Below are positions 32,288 to 40,726 of a DNA stretch of 41,246 nucleotides, one piece after another. The stretch covers positions 1 through 41,246 of the forward strand of contig NZ_LXYE02000066.1 in NCBI RefSeq assembly GCF_001659685.2, read 5' to 3'. Every line of letters begins with the position of its first letter. Within the stretch, counting starts at the first letter, position 1. The position numbers and the translations under genes are program-made. The notes below the pieces were generated by a model. The model made no database searches and was not told the DNA's origin. It was given only the letters and a program-made list of their open reading frames with translations. The stretch comes from Labilibacter marinus (lineage in GTDB: Bacteria; Bacteroidota; Bacteroidia; Bacteroidales; Marinilabiliaceae).

Positions 32288-32986
32288 TTACAACCCTAAT
32301 GCAATCATCAACTCAGAAGCTTTATCTAACTCCCAAAAGTTTTCTAACTCCTCTGAATGTTCAACATGCTCATGAATCCAAGTGGTATGAAAAGGAATAT
32401 GTACTGCAGAACCACCCAATTTTAGTACTGGAAAAATATCTGACTTTAAGGAGTTCCCAATCATTAAAAAATCCTTTGCTTCAATTTCAAGATGGGCCAA
32501 TAGCTTTTTATAATTATCCTCTTGCTTATCACTCATCACCTCAATATGATGGAAGTATTTCTCTAGGTTTGAACGACGTAATTTTCGTTCCTGATCGAGT
32601 AGATCGCCCTTAGTAGCCACAATAAGTTTATAACCTTTTTCTGTTAGCTCTTTTAATACTCCCTCAATACCATCAATAAGAACCACTGGTTTATTGAGCA
32701 ATTCCTTTCCTAAAGCAATAAGTTTAACAATCACCCCATTAGAAACCTTTCCTTTACTCAGTTCATTGGCTGCTTCTAACAAAGACAATATAAAACCTTT
32801 AATGCCATAGCCATAATCCTTTAGATTTGTAATTTCGGTATCGTACAAAGCTTTCATAGCCGTTTCTCTATCGGCAAAATCACTAATTAGCTCACAAAAC
32901 ACCTCCTCTGTTTCACGAAAAAAAGTTTCGTTCTCCCATAGGGTATCGTCCGCATCAAAACCAATATATTTGAATTGTTTATTCAT
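32288..32986 (-). CDS. HAD family hydrolase
   Basis: I chose ATG 32984-32986 (232 residues), which opens MNKQFKYIGFDADDTLWENE with the catalytic DxDxT motif (FDADDTLW). An in-frame ATG at 33064 adds a charged extension with no family pattern. A helical cap follows ('REDTEEV...LKDYGYGIKGF' in outline), then the second motif 'LIVATKGDL', a lysine in 'LRRSNLEKYF', and the acidic motif 'FLMIGNSLKSDIFPVLKLGG'. The length and cap resemble haloacid dehalogenase-type phosphatases. The substrate is unknown. It follows nfu by 80 bp and may share its transcript. Confidence 0.85.
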   Translation of the reverse strand: MNKQFKYIGFDADDTLWENETFFRETEEVFCELISDFADRETAMKALYDTEITNLKDYGYGIKGFILSLLEAANELSKGKVSNGVIVKLIALGKELLNKPVVLIDGIEGVLKELTEKGYKLIVATKGDLLDQERKLRRSNLEKYFHHIEVMSDKQEDNYKKLLAHLEIEAKDFLMIGNSLKSDIFPVLKLGGSAVHIPFHTTWIHEHVEHSEELENFWELDKASELMIALGL

Positions 32987-33066
32987 TCTTTTTATTAATC
33001 GTGTATAAACAACAAAAGTCGATATTAATCGACCTCTGTTTTTATTTTTTTGTAATGATATCAAGC

Positions 33067-33306
33067 TTAATCTACAGCCAATACCTCTTTTACATTAGGC
33101 ATGGCTTTTTTTACCACTTGCTCAATTCCGTTTTTCATGGTTTGGTAACTCATAGGGCAATCTACACAAGCCCCTAATAGCTTAACCTTAACCACTAAAT
33201 CTTCCGAAACATCTACCAAAGAAATATCACCCCCATCTGCCTTTAAATAAGGTCTTATTTCTTCTAGAGCATCCTCAATTATCTTAAAGCGATTATTATT
33301 TTCCAT
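33067..33306 (-). CDS. NifU C-terminal-type Fe-S scaffold (Nfu)
   Basis: This 79-residue protein is a single Nfu domain: 'RPYLKADGGDISLVDVSED', then CVDCP (C47, C50) in 'LLGACVDCPMSYQTMKNGIE'. The two cysteines of a dimer hold a [4Fe-4S] cluster for transfer to target enzymes. The gene is 2 bp downstream of mrp, so the pair is one transcription unit: carrier ATPase plus scaffold. Confidence 0.93.
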   Translation of the reverse strand: MENNNRFKIIEDALEEIRPYLKADGGDISLVDVSEDLVVKVKLLGACVDCPMSYQTMKNGIEQVVKKAMPNVKEVLAVD

Positions 33307-33308
33307 AA

Positions 33309-34418
33309 TTATTGCGTTTTAATTTCAACAATTTTAGTAGGAGGAAATTGATTATTGCGCTCCTCCATGGCATCTATTACTTTTTTAGCCACATCAGCAA
33401 AAGCAATACCTGTAGCACTCTCTTCATTTAAGGCAACCGGCTCTCCACCATCGCCACCTTCGCGAATACTTTGCACAATAGGAATTTGACCAAGCAATGG
33501 CACTTTTAATTCCTCAGCTAGCTTTTTACCACCATCTTTACCAAAGATATAGTATTTATTATCTGGCAATTCAGCAGGTGTAAACCAAGCCATATTCTCT
33601 ACCAAACCTAAAATAGGAACATTGATATTCTTACTTTTAAACATGCTCACCCCCTTAATAGCATCAGCTAAAGCAACATCTTGAGGTGTCGTTACTATTA
33701 CAGCACCATTAATTGATAAGGTTTGAACTAGCGTTAAATGTATATCGCTGGTTCCAGGCGGAAGGTCTAATAATAAATAATCTAAAGCTCCCCATTTTCC
33801 TTCCGATATTAACTGCTTCATCGCATTGGTAGCCATAGCACCACGCCAAATAGTAGCATCCTGAGGATTCACAAAGTATCCTATGGACAGCATTTTAACC
33901 CCATATTTTTCTACTGGAATAATACGGTCTTTTCCATCAATTTTATCCAAAAGAGGTTTCTCGTCCTCAGTTTTAAACATCTTAGGAACCGAAGGCCCAA
34001 AGATATCAGCATCTAATAAACCGACTTTATAACCTGCTTTAGCTAAGGCAACGGCTAAATTTGAAGTAACAGTTGATTTTCCAACACCTCCTTTACCCGA
34101 AGCTACAGCAATAATGTTTTTTACATCAGGCAATAGTTTAACTGGCTCGGCTTTAGCTCTAGGTTTAATCTTTATATAGATATTTCCTTCAATCTCAGCA
34201 TCCTCACCTACGTAAGTTTTTACCGCTTGCACACATGCCTTCTTTAACGAAGGAATCATGGGGTCGTTAGGACGATCAAACAATAAACTAAAACTGATTT
34301 TTTTTCCATCAATCTTTACATCATCTTCCAGCATTTCAAGAGAAACAATATCCTTTCCTTTTCCAGGATGACGAACATGTTTTAGTGCATCTATAACCAA
34401 CTGAGGATAAAAACTCAT
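33309..34418 (-). CDS. mrp: Mrp/NBP35-family Fe-S carrier ATPase
   Basis: A 369-residue P-loop ATPase of the Mrp/ApbC family that carries Fe-S clusters. An N-terminal MIP18/DUF59 domain (~1-85) precedes the deviant Walker A ASGKGGVGKST (residues 106-116). Other motifs are 'GLLDADIFGPSVPKMF' and 'LDLPPGTSDIHLT'. The CxxC pair that bridges the cluster in many Mrp proteins is absent: the segment NMAWFTPAELPDNKYYIFG has no cysteine, as in other Bacteroidota members I recall. It is followed 2 bp later by nfu. Confidence 0.93.
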   Translation of the reverse strand: MSFYPQLVIDALKHVRHPGKGKDIVSLEMLEDDVKIDGKKISFSLLFDRPNDPMIPSLKKACVQAVKTYVGEDAEIEGNIYIKIKPRAKAEPVKLLPDVKNIIAVASGKGGVGKSTVTSNLAVALAKAGYKVGLLDADIFGPSVPKMFKTEDEKPLLDKIDGKDRIIPVEKYGVKMLSIGYFVNPQDATIWRGAMATNAMKQLISEGKWGALDYLLLDLPPGTSDIHLTLVQTLSINGAVIVTTPQDVALADAIKGVSMFKSKNINVPILGLVENMAWFTPAELPDNKYYIFGKDGGKKLAEELKVPLLGQIPIVQSIREGGDGGEPVALNEESATGIAFADVAKKVIDAMEERNNQFPPTKIVEIKTQ

Positions 34419-34571
34419 ATTCTAAAATTTTAGTTATTATTTAATCACATACGATTTATCTAAAACCTTATGCTTATTTAATTTTATTAAAAATAAGGAC
34501 AAATATACAATAGATTCAAATAACATGTATAACTGCCATTAAATATTTGTTAGAAACATGTAAAAAACGGA

Positions 34572-34910
34572 TTAGATAATTTCCTTATCTAGCTCAAATG
34601 GGTCCCAGAAAACCTTCTCAAAGTCTACCACTTGGTCATCTTTCACTTTTATCCCTTCACTTTCAAGTAGCTCTTGCATTACTTTTTCACCTGCAAAAGC
34701 CGCTTTACCTGTCAGTAAACCTTTTCTGTTTAAAACTCGATGGGCTGGAATATTTTCACCACTTGAACCACATTTATTTAAAGCCCAACCAACCATTCTA
34801 CTGGCTCTGGCTGTACCTAAATATTTAGCAATAGCACCATAAGAGGTCACTCTTCCGTACGGAATTAGCTTAACTACTTGATAAACTTGCTGAGAGAAAT
34901 CTGCTTCCAC
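34572..34910 (-). CDS. Alkyltransferase-like (ATL) DNA repair protein
   Basis: This 112-residue protein has the O6-alkylguanine-DNA methyltransferase C-terminal fold: 'VVKLIPYGRVTSYGAIAKYL', 'ASRMVGWALNKC', then 'NIPAHRVLNRKG'. The active-site PCHR is PAHR here (A56 for the methyl-accepting cysteine), so it cannot repair by transfer. As an ATL protein it should bind O6-alkylguanine and flag it for nucleotide excision repair. It is 11 bp downstream of trmB on the minus strand. Confidence 0.9.
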   Translation of the reverse strand: MEADFSQQVYQVVKLIPYGRVTSYGAIAKYLGTARASRMVGWALNKCGSSGENIPAHRVLNRKGLLTGKAAFAGEKVMQELLESEGIKVKDDQVVDFEKVFWDPFELDKEII

Positions 34911-34921
34911 AATAGTAAAAT

Positions 34922-35689
34922 CTAATGCTTACTAGTTTTAGATTCTTCGGGCATTTTGGAGCCTCTATTATAGCTTCTGTACTCATCAAACTCAATTTCA
35001 ATATCAGGTTCAATTAGTTCTTGCCCTTGAGGAATTTGAAATTTAATGTATTTGATTGGAATACCTTGCTCATAAAACTGCGATTCGTAAAACGTTTTTA
35101 TAGATAATACTTTATCCACAATATCACTATTGTATAAATCTGTTTCATTAATCTCAGCAGGTAGCTTATTTTCTTTTACAACCGCATCTGTGTAGGTATA
35201 CAAAAAGTTGCTATCTGTTTTAAGGTGAAGTAAACCCTGAGGTTTCAATATTTCACGATAGAAATTTAAGAACTTGGTTGAAGTTAAACGTTTGCGTGTT
35301 TTCTTCATTTGCGGATCAGGAAAAGTAATCCATATTTCATCCACTTCACCGGGTGCAAAAAAGGACGTGATCAACTCAATTTTAGCACGTATAAAAGCCA
35401 CATTGGTCATTTCCTTCTGTAAAGCTTGGGTTGCCCCTGTATAAATGCGAGCTCCTTTAATATCCATCCCAATAAAATTCTTTTCAGGATACAGCTCACC
35501 TAAACCTACAGTATACTCGCCTTTACCACAACCTAACTCTAATACTAAAGGATGATCATTTTTAAAAAAAGATTCTTTCCATTTTCCTTTCATATGGAAA
35601 TCTTCTCTGTTCGGCTCGTCAAACGAAGCCTGAAACACATGAGGATAAGTTTCCAACTTGGCAAACTTAAATAATTTATTCTTACCCAC
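34922..35689 (-). CDS. trmB: tRNA (guanine-N7-)-methyltransferase
   Basis: A 255-residue SAM-dependent enzyme that makes m7G46 in tRNA. The SAM site is [20 protein letters not shown], and the next strand ends '[11 protein letters not shown]'. The family block '[20 protein letters not shown]' contains the catalytic aspartate. The last ~20 residues ([19 protein letters not shown]) are a charged tail. It precedes the ATL gene by 11 bp. The holB-ricT-gldH genes lie upstream, with a repeat-bearing 93-bp gap. Confidence 0.95.
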   Translation of the reverse strand: MGKNKLFKFAKLETYPHVFQASFDEPNREDFHMKGKWKESFFKNDHPLVLELGCGKGEYTVGLGELYPEKNFIGMDIKGARIYTGATQALQKEMTNVAFIRAKIELITSFFAPGEVDEIWITFPDPQMKKTRKRLTSTKFLNFYREILKPQGLLHLKTDSNFLYTYTDAVVKENKLPAEINETDLYNSDIVDKVLSIKTFYESQFYEQGIPIKYIKFQIPQGQELIEPDIEIEFDEYRSYNRGSKMPEESKTSKH

Positions 35690-35747
35690 TTTACACTTAG
35701 TCTGCAGTTTCCAGCCTACAATTAGCAGTCATCAAATGCAGCCATTA

Positions 35748-35782
35748 AATACTGCGGACTGAGAACTGTGTACTGAATACTA
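35748..35782. repeat. Degenerate 7-bp tandem repeat next to gldH
   Basis: Five 7-bp units on the plus strand: AATACTG, CGGACTG, AGAACTG, TGTACTG, AATACTA; four end in ACTG exactly. The last base abuts the gldH stop codon at 35783. Related ACTG-like fragments continue leftward to about 35709. It lies in the 93-bp gap between gldH and trmB. Confidence 0.7.
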
Positions 35783-36262
35783 TTATTCTACTTCTATTAT
35801 TTTAATACCCACCTCTGAAATGCCTGATAACACAGTATCTCGCATTCCTTGTATGAGATAATATTTATACAACCCTTCCTCGGGAAATTTGATATTAAGT
35901 TTATAAGGGTGAATACTTTTAAACTGATCACCACTCATATTACTCTTCCCAAACCAATCACCCGCATCGTTGGCTAATGTACATTCAATAGTATCTCTCT
36001 GTACATTTCCTGACGGAAACACAGCATCTACAAAAAGCCAAATATTACTGTAAGCGTATGACTTGCTATTATTGACTTGCAACAACAAATGACATGATTC
36101 GTTGAGGCTCGTAATTTCGCTTTTAAAAACCGCTACTGTATCTTTATGCCAGCCATCCTGAGGTACCTGAACCGTGCTATCGAACACCACACTTGGCCCA
36201 CAAGAAAAAAGTGCCATAAGCAAGCTTATGGCACTCAAGATTACCATCTTATTTTTTATCAT
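35783..36262 (-). CDS. gldH: Gliding motility lipoprotein GldH
   Basis: This 159-residue protein has a lipoprotein signal (SLLMALFSC, C21). Its beta-sandwich carries the GldH blocks 'WHKDTVAVFKSEI', 'YSNIWLFVDAVFPSG', 'RDTIECTLANDAGDWFGK' and 'GLYKYYLIQGMRDTVLSGIS'. GldH is required for gliding and for assembly of the type IX secretion motor in Flavobacterium, and is widespread in the phylum. Its start overlaps the ricT 3' end by 14 bp, implying translational coupling; an ATG five codons further in is possible. Confidence 0.92.
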   Translation of the reverse strand: MIKNKMVILSAISLLMALFSCGPSVVFDSTVQVPQDGWHKDTVAVFKSEITSLNESCHLLLQVNNSKSYAYSNIWLFVDAVFPSGNVQRDTIECTLANDAGDWFGKSNMSGDQFKSIHPYKLNIKFPEEGLYKYYLIQGMRDTVLSGISEVGIKIIEVE

Positions 36263-37388
36263 TTCTTCCCGAATTATTCTTATTCATCGGTTTTCTTCTT
36301 CTTTTTTTGCGATTCCTACTATTGTTTGATTTTTTAGGATCATCAAATCTAGAAATACTATCTTCTCCCACCACATTTTGATAATCTAGTGGCTTGACTT
36401 CTTTTTTGGTAAGTACCTTTTCATCCACCAAGTTATCCACTTTTTTCCCTTTACGGTTAGTACGAATAACTTCTTTCACTCTATCTACAGGCATCTCAAC
36501 TAGGTTGGCTGGAATATATTTATCCGTAGAATACCACATTGCACGTTTAAAAATATCCGTTTTAAAGTGATAATATGTACCATCCTGTGTTTCTAATGGA
36601 ATATTCGTTCTCGGAAAATCCTTTTGTGCATCGATATAAGCATCCAGTTCAAAGTTTAAGCAACACTTAAGCTTTCCACATTGTCCTGCTAATTTCTGAG
36701 GATTTAAAGAAATCTCCTGATAACGAGCAGCATTCGTGGTTACTGAAACAAAATTTGTTATCCAAGATGAACAGCACAACTCTCGTCCACAAGGACCAAT
36801 ACCGCCAATACGTCCAGCTTCCTGACGAGCACCAATTTGGCGCATTTCAATTCGCACTTTAAACCTATCTGCCAATACCTTAATAAGTTGACGAAAATCT
36901 ACCCTTTCATCAGCAATATAATAGAAAATAGCTTTGGTTTTATCTCCCTGGTATTCTACATCACCAATTTTCATATTTAAATTGAGGTCAAGGGAAATTT
37001 TACGACTCTCAATCATGGTTTCGTGCTCCAGCTTTTTAGACTCTTCCCACTTTTCAAAATCAACAGGTTTTGCATGTCTATACACACGCTTAAAATCGTA
37101 ATCTTTAATATTCATACGATTTTTCTTCATCTGCATCACGGCAATTTCTCCTGTACATGATACCGTTCCAATATCATGACCTGGAGAAGCTTCTACGGCA
37201 ACTACATCTCCTTTGCCCAGCTTTAATCCATTGGTATTTTTAAAATATGATTTTCGGGTATTTTTAAATTGAATTTCAACTATATCTGATACATTGCAAC
37301 TTTCAGGTACATCGGCCAACCAATCAAAAACATCAAGTTTACCGCACCTGTCAGAGCAACTACTACACTTTGACTGTACTTCTTCCAT
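36249..37388 (-). CDS. ricT: PSP1 domain protein (RicT/YaaT-like)
   Basis: This 379-residue protein has an N-terminal Cys cluster (CSSCSDRCGK). The PSP1 domain (~40-250) is marked by 'VDFRQLIKVLADRFKVRIEM', 'GARQEAGRIGGIGPCGRELC' and 'GQCGKLKCCLNFE'. The basic tail is RNRKKRRRKPMNKNNSG. In Bacillus the family (RicT) helps control RNase Y and carries an Fe-S cluster; the cysteines here fit that. The basic tail suggests RNA or ribosome contact. It precedes gldH with a 14-bp overlap and follows holB by 104 bp. Confidence 0.88.
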   Translation of the reverse strand: MEEVQSKCSSCSDRCGKLDVFDWLADVPESCNVSDIVEIQFKNTRKSYFKNTNGLKLGKGDVVAVEASPGHDIGTVSCTGEIAVMQMKKNRMNIKDYDFKRVYRHAKPVDFEKWEESKKLEHETMIESRKISLDLNLNMKIGDVEYQGDKTKAIFYYIADERVDFRQLIKVLADRFKVRIEMRQIGARQEAGRIGGIGPCGRELCCSSWITNFVSVTTNAARYQEISLNPQKLAGQCGKLKCCLNFELDAYIDAQKDFPRTNIPLETQDGTYYHFKTDIFKRAMWYSTDKYIPANLVEMPVDRVKEVIRTNRKGKKVDNLVDEKVLTKKEVKPLDYQNVVGEDSISRFDDPKKSNNSRNRKKRRRKPMNKNNSGRNDKK

Positions 37389-37401
37389 TCTTTAATTTTT
37401 A

Positions 37402-37421
37402 TAAGATAAGCTTCCTTATCT
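37402..37421 (-). promoter_or_regulatory. Small hairpin between holB and ricT
   Basis: AAGATAAG (37402-37409) and CTTATCTT (37414-37421) form a perfect 8-bp stem with a 4-nt loop, 14 bp upstream of the ricT start. On the minus strand there is no T-run, so it is more likely a leader hairpin than a terminator. Confidence 0.4.
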
Positions 37422-37492
37422 TGAATATATATTAATTGCCTTTCGCATCTTTCCGTAATGGATCAATTACTTTAGGCTTTCTGTGCTCTACA

Positions 37493-38629
37493 TTAATTCC
37501 CCTCTTTTATCGAAATAATCAGTTTTAATCCTAAATCGAATAAAACTACTTTACTATTTCCATTTTGTCCAATATGCGAATCGGCCAAAGCAAAATCATC
37601 GGCAATAGTTAATGCATTTTTATCATTAATAAATGGTGAAAACTTTTTTGACCATTCCATTTGCTGTGGGGTGAGATAAACAATATCAGGCTGCTTAAAG
37701 TTCATGATATAATTTTCTCGAATCATATTAATGGCGTAATTTAAAAAATTACGTTGCAATTCCCTTGGCTGTCGGCTCATTTCTTCCACCCAAGTTAACA
37801 AATCTCCTACTTTACGTCCATAGCTGTGGCGCATCATTTGAATAAACTTATCGAAGAAGAATTGATTCTCCTCACTCATTAGAACTTGCTCTTCTCCATA
37901 AACTAGGTTGCCGTTGGCCACTTTTGCTGCACCTTCGGCTTCATCTTCTGAAATCTGGTATTTATCCTGTAAATATCCTTGAATTTCAGATTGAGATAAC
38001 GCTGGTATTTTTAGTTGCTGTGTACGAGATAGGATGGTGGATATCATCTCATCTGGCTTGTTAGAAACCAGAATAAAGACTGTACTCTGTGATGGTTCTT
38101 CCAGAATTTTCAGCAACTTATTTGAAGTTGCCTCGTTCATCTTTTCTGGCATCCATATAATCATGATTTTATGTTTACCTTCAAAGGTTTTTAAGCTCAG
38201 TTTTTTAATAATTTCTGAGCTTTCTGAAGTAAAAATAGCACCTTGTTTATTATCTCCTTCCTTACGAATTTGACTTAACCATTTGGTTAAACTAAAATAA
38301 GGTGTCTCATTCACAAGCGCTCTCCATTCGCTAATAAAAGTATCACTCACAGGATTACTGGCCGAATTACTTTTTATAACAGGAAAAACAAAGTGTAAAT
38401 CGGGATGAACTAACTTGGCAAACTTTTTACACGAAGAACATGTTCCACACGAATCATTTTCTGTTGGATTTAAACAGTTTAAATACTGCGCAAAAGCAAT
38501 AGCCATAGCTAACTTTCCATTACCCTCTGGACCTGTAAAAAGCAACGAATGACTCACACGGTTATCCTTTACCATGCGCACCAATCTTGACTTTACATCC
38601 TCCTGACCTACTACTTCTTGAAACAACAT
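37493..38629 (-). CDS. holB: DNA polymerase III delta' subunit
   Basis: This is a 378-residue clamp-loader subunit. The P-loop is GPEGNGKL (33-40) and the zinc module is C52/C61/C64/C67 (NCLNPTENDSCGTCSSCKKF). Sensor-type blocks are 'KIMIIWMPEKMNEATSNKLL', 'KILEEPSQSTVFILVSNK' and 'ISTILSRTQQLKIPALSQ'. It holds the clamp loader together in the replisome. It heads a holB-ricT-gldH order that I know from other Bacteroidota. Confidence 0.94.
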   Translation of the reverse strand: MLFQEVVGQEDVKSRLVRMVKDNRVSHSLLFTGPEGNGKLAMAIAFAQYLNCLNPTENDSCGTCSSCKKFAKLVHPDLHFVFPVIKSNSASNPVSDTFISEWRALVNETPYFSLTKWLSQIRKEGDNKQGAIFTSESSEIIKKLSLKTFEGKHKIMIIWMPEKMNEATSNKLLKILEEPSQSTVFILVSNKPDEMISTILSRTQQLKIPALSQSEIQGYLQDKYQISEDEAEGAAKVANGNLVYGEEQVLMSEENQFFFDKFIQMMRHSYGRKVGDLLTWVEEMSRQPRELQRNFLNYAINMIRENYIMNFKQPDIVYLTPQQMEWSKKFSPFINDKNALTIADDFALADSHIGQNGNSKVVLFDLGLKLIISIKEGN

Positions 38630-38729
38630 TAATTTGTGCGTTAATTTTGGAATCTGCCAAAGATAACAAAATCGTCATATAATTTAGCGATACCTTCATC
38701 TGGAATCAAGGTGATTTTAATTTTTCGAG

Positions 38730-38737
38730 TACATTTG
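38730..38737 (+). promoter_or_regulatory. -7 box of the radical SAM gene
   Basis: TACATTTG is an exact TAnnTTTG. Transcription would start near 38744, leaving almost no leader for ATG 38748 but about 19 nt for ATG 38763, which supports the latter as the start. Confidence 0.5.
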
Positions 38738-38762
38738 CAAACAATACATGAAAATAATAAAA

Positions 38763-39542
38763 ATGGGAACTTTTCTTTTCGATAAAATTATATTTGGACC
38801 AGTTCAAAGTAGGAGACTTGGTGTTTCATTGGGTATTAATCTACTACCGGTAAATAAAAAGATTTGCACCTTCGATTGCATTTATTGCGAATGTGGCTTT
38901 AATGGAGAGCAGGCTGGCATAATTACAAAAATGCCCACACGAGAAGAAGTTAAAACTGAACTTAAACAAGTGTTGACAAAAATGCAGGATGACAAGCAAG
39001 AACCCAATGTAATTACCTTTGCGGGAAATGGAGAACCTACCATGCATAAAGATTTTGAAAGCATCATTGATGACACCATTGAGTTAAGAAATTCCTTTTT
39101 TCCTGAAGCTAGGATTGCTGTTCTTTCAAATGCTACGTTAATACATAAAGAATCAGTAGTTAACGCGCTTAAAAGGATTGACGACAATATTTTAAAACTA
39201 GATTCAGGCCTTGAAGAAACGATTAAGACACTAGACCAACCCAACCCAGGGTTTACCTTACCCAATCTAACAAATAATCTAATCCAATTTAAAGGCCAGC
39301 TTACCATACAAACCATGTTTGTAACTGGCGAATACAATGGTGTAAAGATTGACAACACATCTTCAGAAGATGTTAGCGCTTGGCTGAAAATTATCACTGA
39401 GGTAAAGCCCAAAAGCGTAATGATTTATACCATTGAAAGAGATACTCCTGTAAAAGGCTTAACCAAAGTAGCATTAGAAAAACTTAAAGAAATTGCTTCC
39501 GAAGTAGAACAACTAGGAATCCCAACTCAAGTATCTGGCTAA
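38763..39542 (+). CDS. Radical SAM protein of unknown substrate
   Basis: I chose ATG 38763 (259 residues, MGTFLFDKIIFGPVQSRRLG) over ATG 38748, because of the promoter position and because this opening is typical of the family. The [4Fe-4S] motif CTFDCIYC (C35, C39, C42) binds SAM. 'VITFAGNGEPTMHKDFESI' is the SAM-binding glycine-rich strand and 'LSNATLIHKE' the next motif. Members are often annotated as wyosine-like or molybdenum-cofactor-like Fe-S oxidoreductases; substrate unknown. It is 2 bp from the next gene, so they form one operon. Confidence 0.85.
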   Translation: MGTFLFDKIIFGPVQSRRLGVSLGINLLPVNKKICTFDCIYCECGFNGEQAGIITKMPTREEVKTELKQVLTKMQDDKQEPNVITFAGNGEPTMHKDFESIIDDTIELRNSFFPEARIAVLSNATLIHKESVVNALKRIDDNILKLDSGLEETIKTLDQPNPGFTLPNLTNNLIQFKGQLTIQTMFVTGEYNGVKIDNTSSEDVSAWLKIITEVKPKSVMIYTIERDTPVKGLTKVALEKLKEIASEVEQLGIPTQVSG

Positions 39543-39544
39543 TT

Positions 39545-40549
39545 TTGGATAAAAAACTAACATATCTGGTTTGCCCTTTAAATTGGGGACTTGGTCATGC
39601 ATCTCGTATGATTCCTATAGTTTATGACTTATTAGAGAAAGGTTATGAAGTAATTTTAGGAGGCGATGGCGATGCGCTAAAATTAATATCTCAAGAGTTC
39701 CCAACTTTAAAACAAATTAAAATTCCTGATATTAAAGTAAGTTTTAAATATCGTTGGATGACCTTAAACCTGCTATTACTCATCCCTAAAATCATTTTCT
39801 CTGCAGTAAGGGAGCATAAACTTATTAAGAAAATACAGAAGGTTAATTCAATAAATGTTATTATATCAGATAATAGGTATGGACTTTGGAATAAAGATGT
39901 CAAGTCAATATTTGTCTCACATCAAATCATGATTAAGCTTCCAAAGCCATTTAAGTCATTCGAATACTTTACTCACTTCATTATCAAAAAAGCCATCCTG
40001 CAGTTTAATGAATGCTGGATTCCTGATTATGAAAATCCCAACAAGTCAATAAGTGGAGATTTAAGTCATAAATATACACCTCCTTCCAATTCGAAATATA
40101 TTGGCCCTCTAAGTAGGTACACAAACGTAGAAGCTAGCACAATCGACAAATCTTACGATATCGTTGCATTGTTATCTGGCCCTGAACCTCAGCGAACACA
40201 ATTGGAACGAAAGCTTATTAAACTCATACAAAGCACTAAGTATAGAGCTATGGTTATCCAAGGAAAACCCAGCTCTAACAACAAGTCGATTCTCATCAAC
40301 AATATAGAGGTTACTCCACACCTGCCTGCTGGTGTAATAAAATCGCTCATCCAGCAAAGCAAATTTGTGCTATGTCGGTCAGGATACACTAGCATTATGG
40401 ATATTACACTGCTTAATTCCAAAGCATTAATCATACCCACTCCAAAACAAACAGAACAAGAATATCTTGCGAAGCACCTTAATTCTTCCTTCCATTCAAT
40501 ATCTCAAAAAAAGATAAATCTAGAAACGCTTAAGGCATTTGACTTATAG
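39545..40549 (+). CDS. GT-B type glycosyltransferase, TTG start
   Basis: This 334-residue protein has the GT-B pattern of MurG-like enzymes: 'CPLNWGLGHASRMIPIVYDL' at the N-terminus, and 'VLCRSGYTSIMDITLLNSKA', then LIIPTPKQTEQEYLAKHL, as the nucleotide-sugar site. The first codon is TTG at 39545-39547; the next in-frame ATG (39608) lies inside the conserved motif, so TTG is the likely start. It comes 2 bp after the radical SAM stop, probably translationally coupled. Acceptor and sugar are unknown; an envelope or glycolipid role is inference. Confidence 0.82.
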   Translation: MDKKLTYLVCPLNWGLGHASRMIPIVYDLLEKGYEVILGGDGDALKLISQEFPTLKQIKIPDIKVSFKYRWMTLNLLLLIPKIIFSAVREHKLIKKIQKVNSINVIISDNRYGLWNKDVKSIFVSHQIMIKLPKPFKSFEYFTHFIIKKAILQFNECWIPDYENPNKSISGDLSHKYTPPSNSKYIGPLSRYTNVEASTIDKSYDIVALLSGPEPQRTQLERKLIKLIQSTKYRAMVIQGKPSSNNKSILINNIEVTPHLPAGVIKSLIQQSKFVLCRSGYTSIMDITLLNSKALIIPTPKQTEQEYLAKHLNSSFHSISQKKINLETLKAFDL

Positions 40550-40726
40550 ACACTAATGCTCAATTAATAATTGTTAAATAATTCTTATCTGTAACTTTTC
40601 GCCCGTTTGTTTCGTTTCAAAATATGTTCGTCAATTAATAATAACATTTTACCACGAAGAAGGTACAAAAAGGCAGTTGACAAGAGTAAATGATTTTATT
40701 GGTAAACGATTTCAAAAGTTAGAGAG

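Noticed and set aside
38882-39412. Minus-strand frame of 176 codons
   Set aside because: It is antisense to the radical SAM gene, which carries the CxxxCxxC motif and a promoter.
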